Origin: an uncultured Flavobacteriaceae bacterium
GTDB taxonomy: Bacteria > Bacteroidota > Bacteroidia > Flavobacteriales > Flavobacteriaceae
Reading direction: 5' to 3'
Length of the DNA: 6,335 nucleotides
NCBI GenBank assembly: GCA_913031655.1
Contig: CAJWFY010000086.1
Span: forward strand, 1-6,335
The notes under the pieces were generated by a model. The model was not told where the DNA came from. It saw only the letters and a program-made list of their open reading frames with translations, and ran no database searches. Below are positions 5,568 to 6,335 of the stretch, one piece after another. Position numbers and translations under genes: made by a program. The stretch's first letter is position 1. Every line of letters begins with the position of its first letter.

Positions 5568-6335
5568 ATGATTCTTAAAGAAATTATTGATATCATAGAA
5601 AATTGGGCTCCCATTGAAAATGCAGAGAGTTTTGATAATGTTGGGTTATTAGTTGGAGATCCTTCAATTAATGTTAATAAAGCTTTAATTACTATTGACA
5701 CTTTAGAGAATGTAATAGATGAAGCAATTGAAAATAAGTGTGATTTAATAATCTCCTTTCATCCTATAATTTTTATAGGATTAAAAAACCTTACTGAAAA
5801 AACCTATGTAGAAAGAGTAGTTAGAAAAGCTATTAAAAATGATATAAACATTTATTCTATTCACACGAATCTAGATAATCACCCAAAGGGCGTAAATTAT
5901 CAGATATCTCAACAATTATCGTTGTTAAATACTAAAATACTAATACCAAAAGAACATTCTAAAACAGGAATGGGAATGGTAGGAGAACTAGAAACTGGCT
6001 TAAATGAATTAGATTTTTTAAAATATGTAAAAGAAAAAATGAATACTAACGCTATCAAACATTCTTCATTTACTAATAAAAAAATCAAAAAAATTGCAGT
6101 TCTAGGTGGTTCTGGTAGCTTCGCAATTGAAGAAGCAATAAATAGGAATGTTGACTGTTTTATTACAGCAGATTTAAAATATCACGACTATTTTAAAGCT
6201 GAAAATAAAATATTGTTAGTTGATATTGGTCACTATGAGAGTGAACAGTACACAAAACACTTAATTTTAAATTTACTTACCAAAAAAATTCCTAAGTTTG
6301 CGTGCATTATATCAAAATCAAAAACAAACCCTGTT
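5568..6335 (+). CDS. Nif3-like dinuclear metal center protein, 3' end cut by window
   Basis: The frame is open from the ATG at 5568 to the window edge (256 codons). It encodes a Nif3/YbgI/YqfO family protein, a hexameric or toroidal putative metal-dependent hydrolase of unresolved physiological role. Motifs are AESFDNVGLLVGD (19-31), SFHPIIF (63-69), HTNLDN (99-104), GVN (108-110), LGGSGSF (179-185), ITADLKYHD (199-207) and DIGHYESEQY (219-228). By comparison with E. coli YbgI, likely metal ligands are His65, Asp103, His222 and Glu226; the first His of the usual HHP is Phe64 here. The TNPV at the edge corresponds to the TNP sequence near the end of relatives, so only a few residues should be missing. 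The protein passes straight from ILIPKE (124-129) to GMGMVGELET (134-143), where many relatives carry a PII-like inserted domain of about 100 residues. An in-frame TAA at 5556-5558 fixes the start. Confidence 0.95.
   Translation, partial: MILKEIIDIIENWAPIENAESFDNVGLLVGDPSINVNKALITIDTLENVIDEAIENKCDLIISFHPIIFIGLKNLTEKTYVERVVRKAIKNDINIYSIHTNLDNHPKGVNYQISQQLSLLNTKILIPKEHSKTGMGMVGELETGLNELDFLKYVKEKMNTNAIKHSSFTNKKIKKIAVLGGSGSFAIEEAINRNVDCFITADLKYHDYFKAENKILLVDIGHYESEQYTKHLILNLLTKKIPKFACIISKSKTNPV

Overview
The window looks like chromosomal core sequence from a member of the Bacteroidota, most likely a flavobacterium with an AT-rich and possibly streamlined genome. Four things point there. Base composition is very AT-rich. 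All seven recognisable proteins resemble flavobacterial versions. Promoter-like TAnnTTTG boxes sit at three of the expected places. Shine-Dalgarno-like sequences are nearly absent and several genes start with TTG or have minimal spacing. No mobile element, CRISPR array, tRNA, rRNA or phage gene is visible.

Layout: a plus-strand cluster covers 85-3474. It encodes a secreted DUF1573 protein, MurB (peptidoglycan precursor synthesis), a 68-residue membrane protein with four cysteines, an ECF-like sigma factor and an Nramp-superfamily transporter. The gaps are 21, 3, 1 and about 8 bases, so this reads as one operon driven by a box at 36-43. lipA (lipoyl synthase, 3527-4402) follows on the same strand after a 52-base gap that holds its own promoter-like box. 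lpxK (lipid A 4'-kinase, 4395-5408) runs the other way and overlaps the lipA tail by 8 bases. A 159-base, extremely AT-rich divergent spacer separates lpxK from a Nif3-like gene (5568 to the window edge), which lacks only its last few codons.

The functions are mostly housekeeping: cell wall (murB), outer-membrane lipid A (lpxK) and lipoate cofactor (lipA). The less ordinary part is the middle of the operon. There a cysteine-bearing mini membrane protein lies one base from a sigma factor that has no recognisable anti-sigma partner, followed by an Nramp relative whose canonical metal-binding residues are replaced. The Nif3-like protein also appears to lack the inserted PII-like domain that its close relatives usually carry. 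None of this proves a new system. The small-protein/sigma pair and the altered transporter are the best candidates for follow-up.
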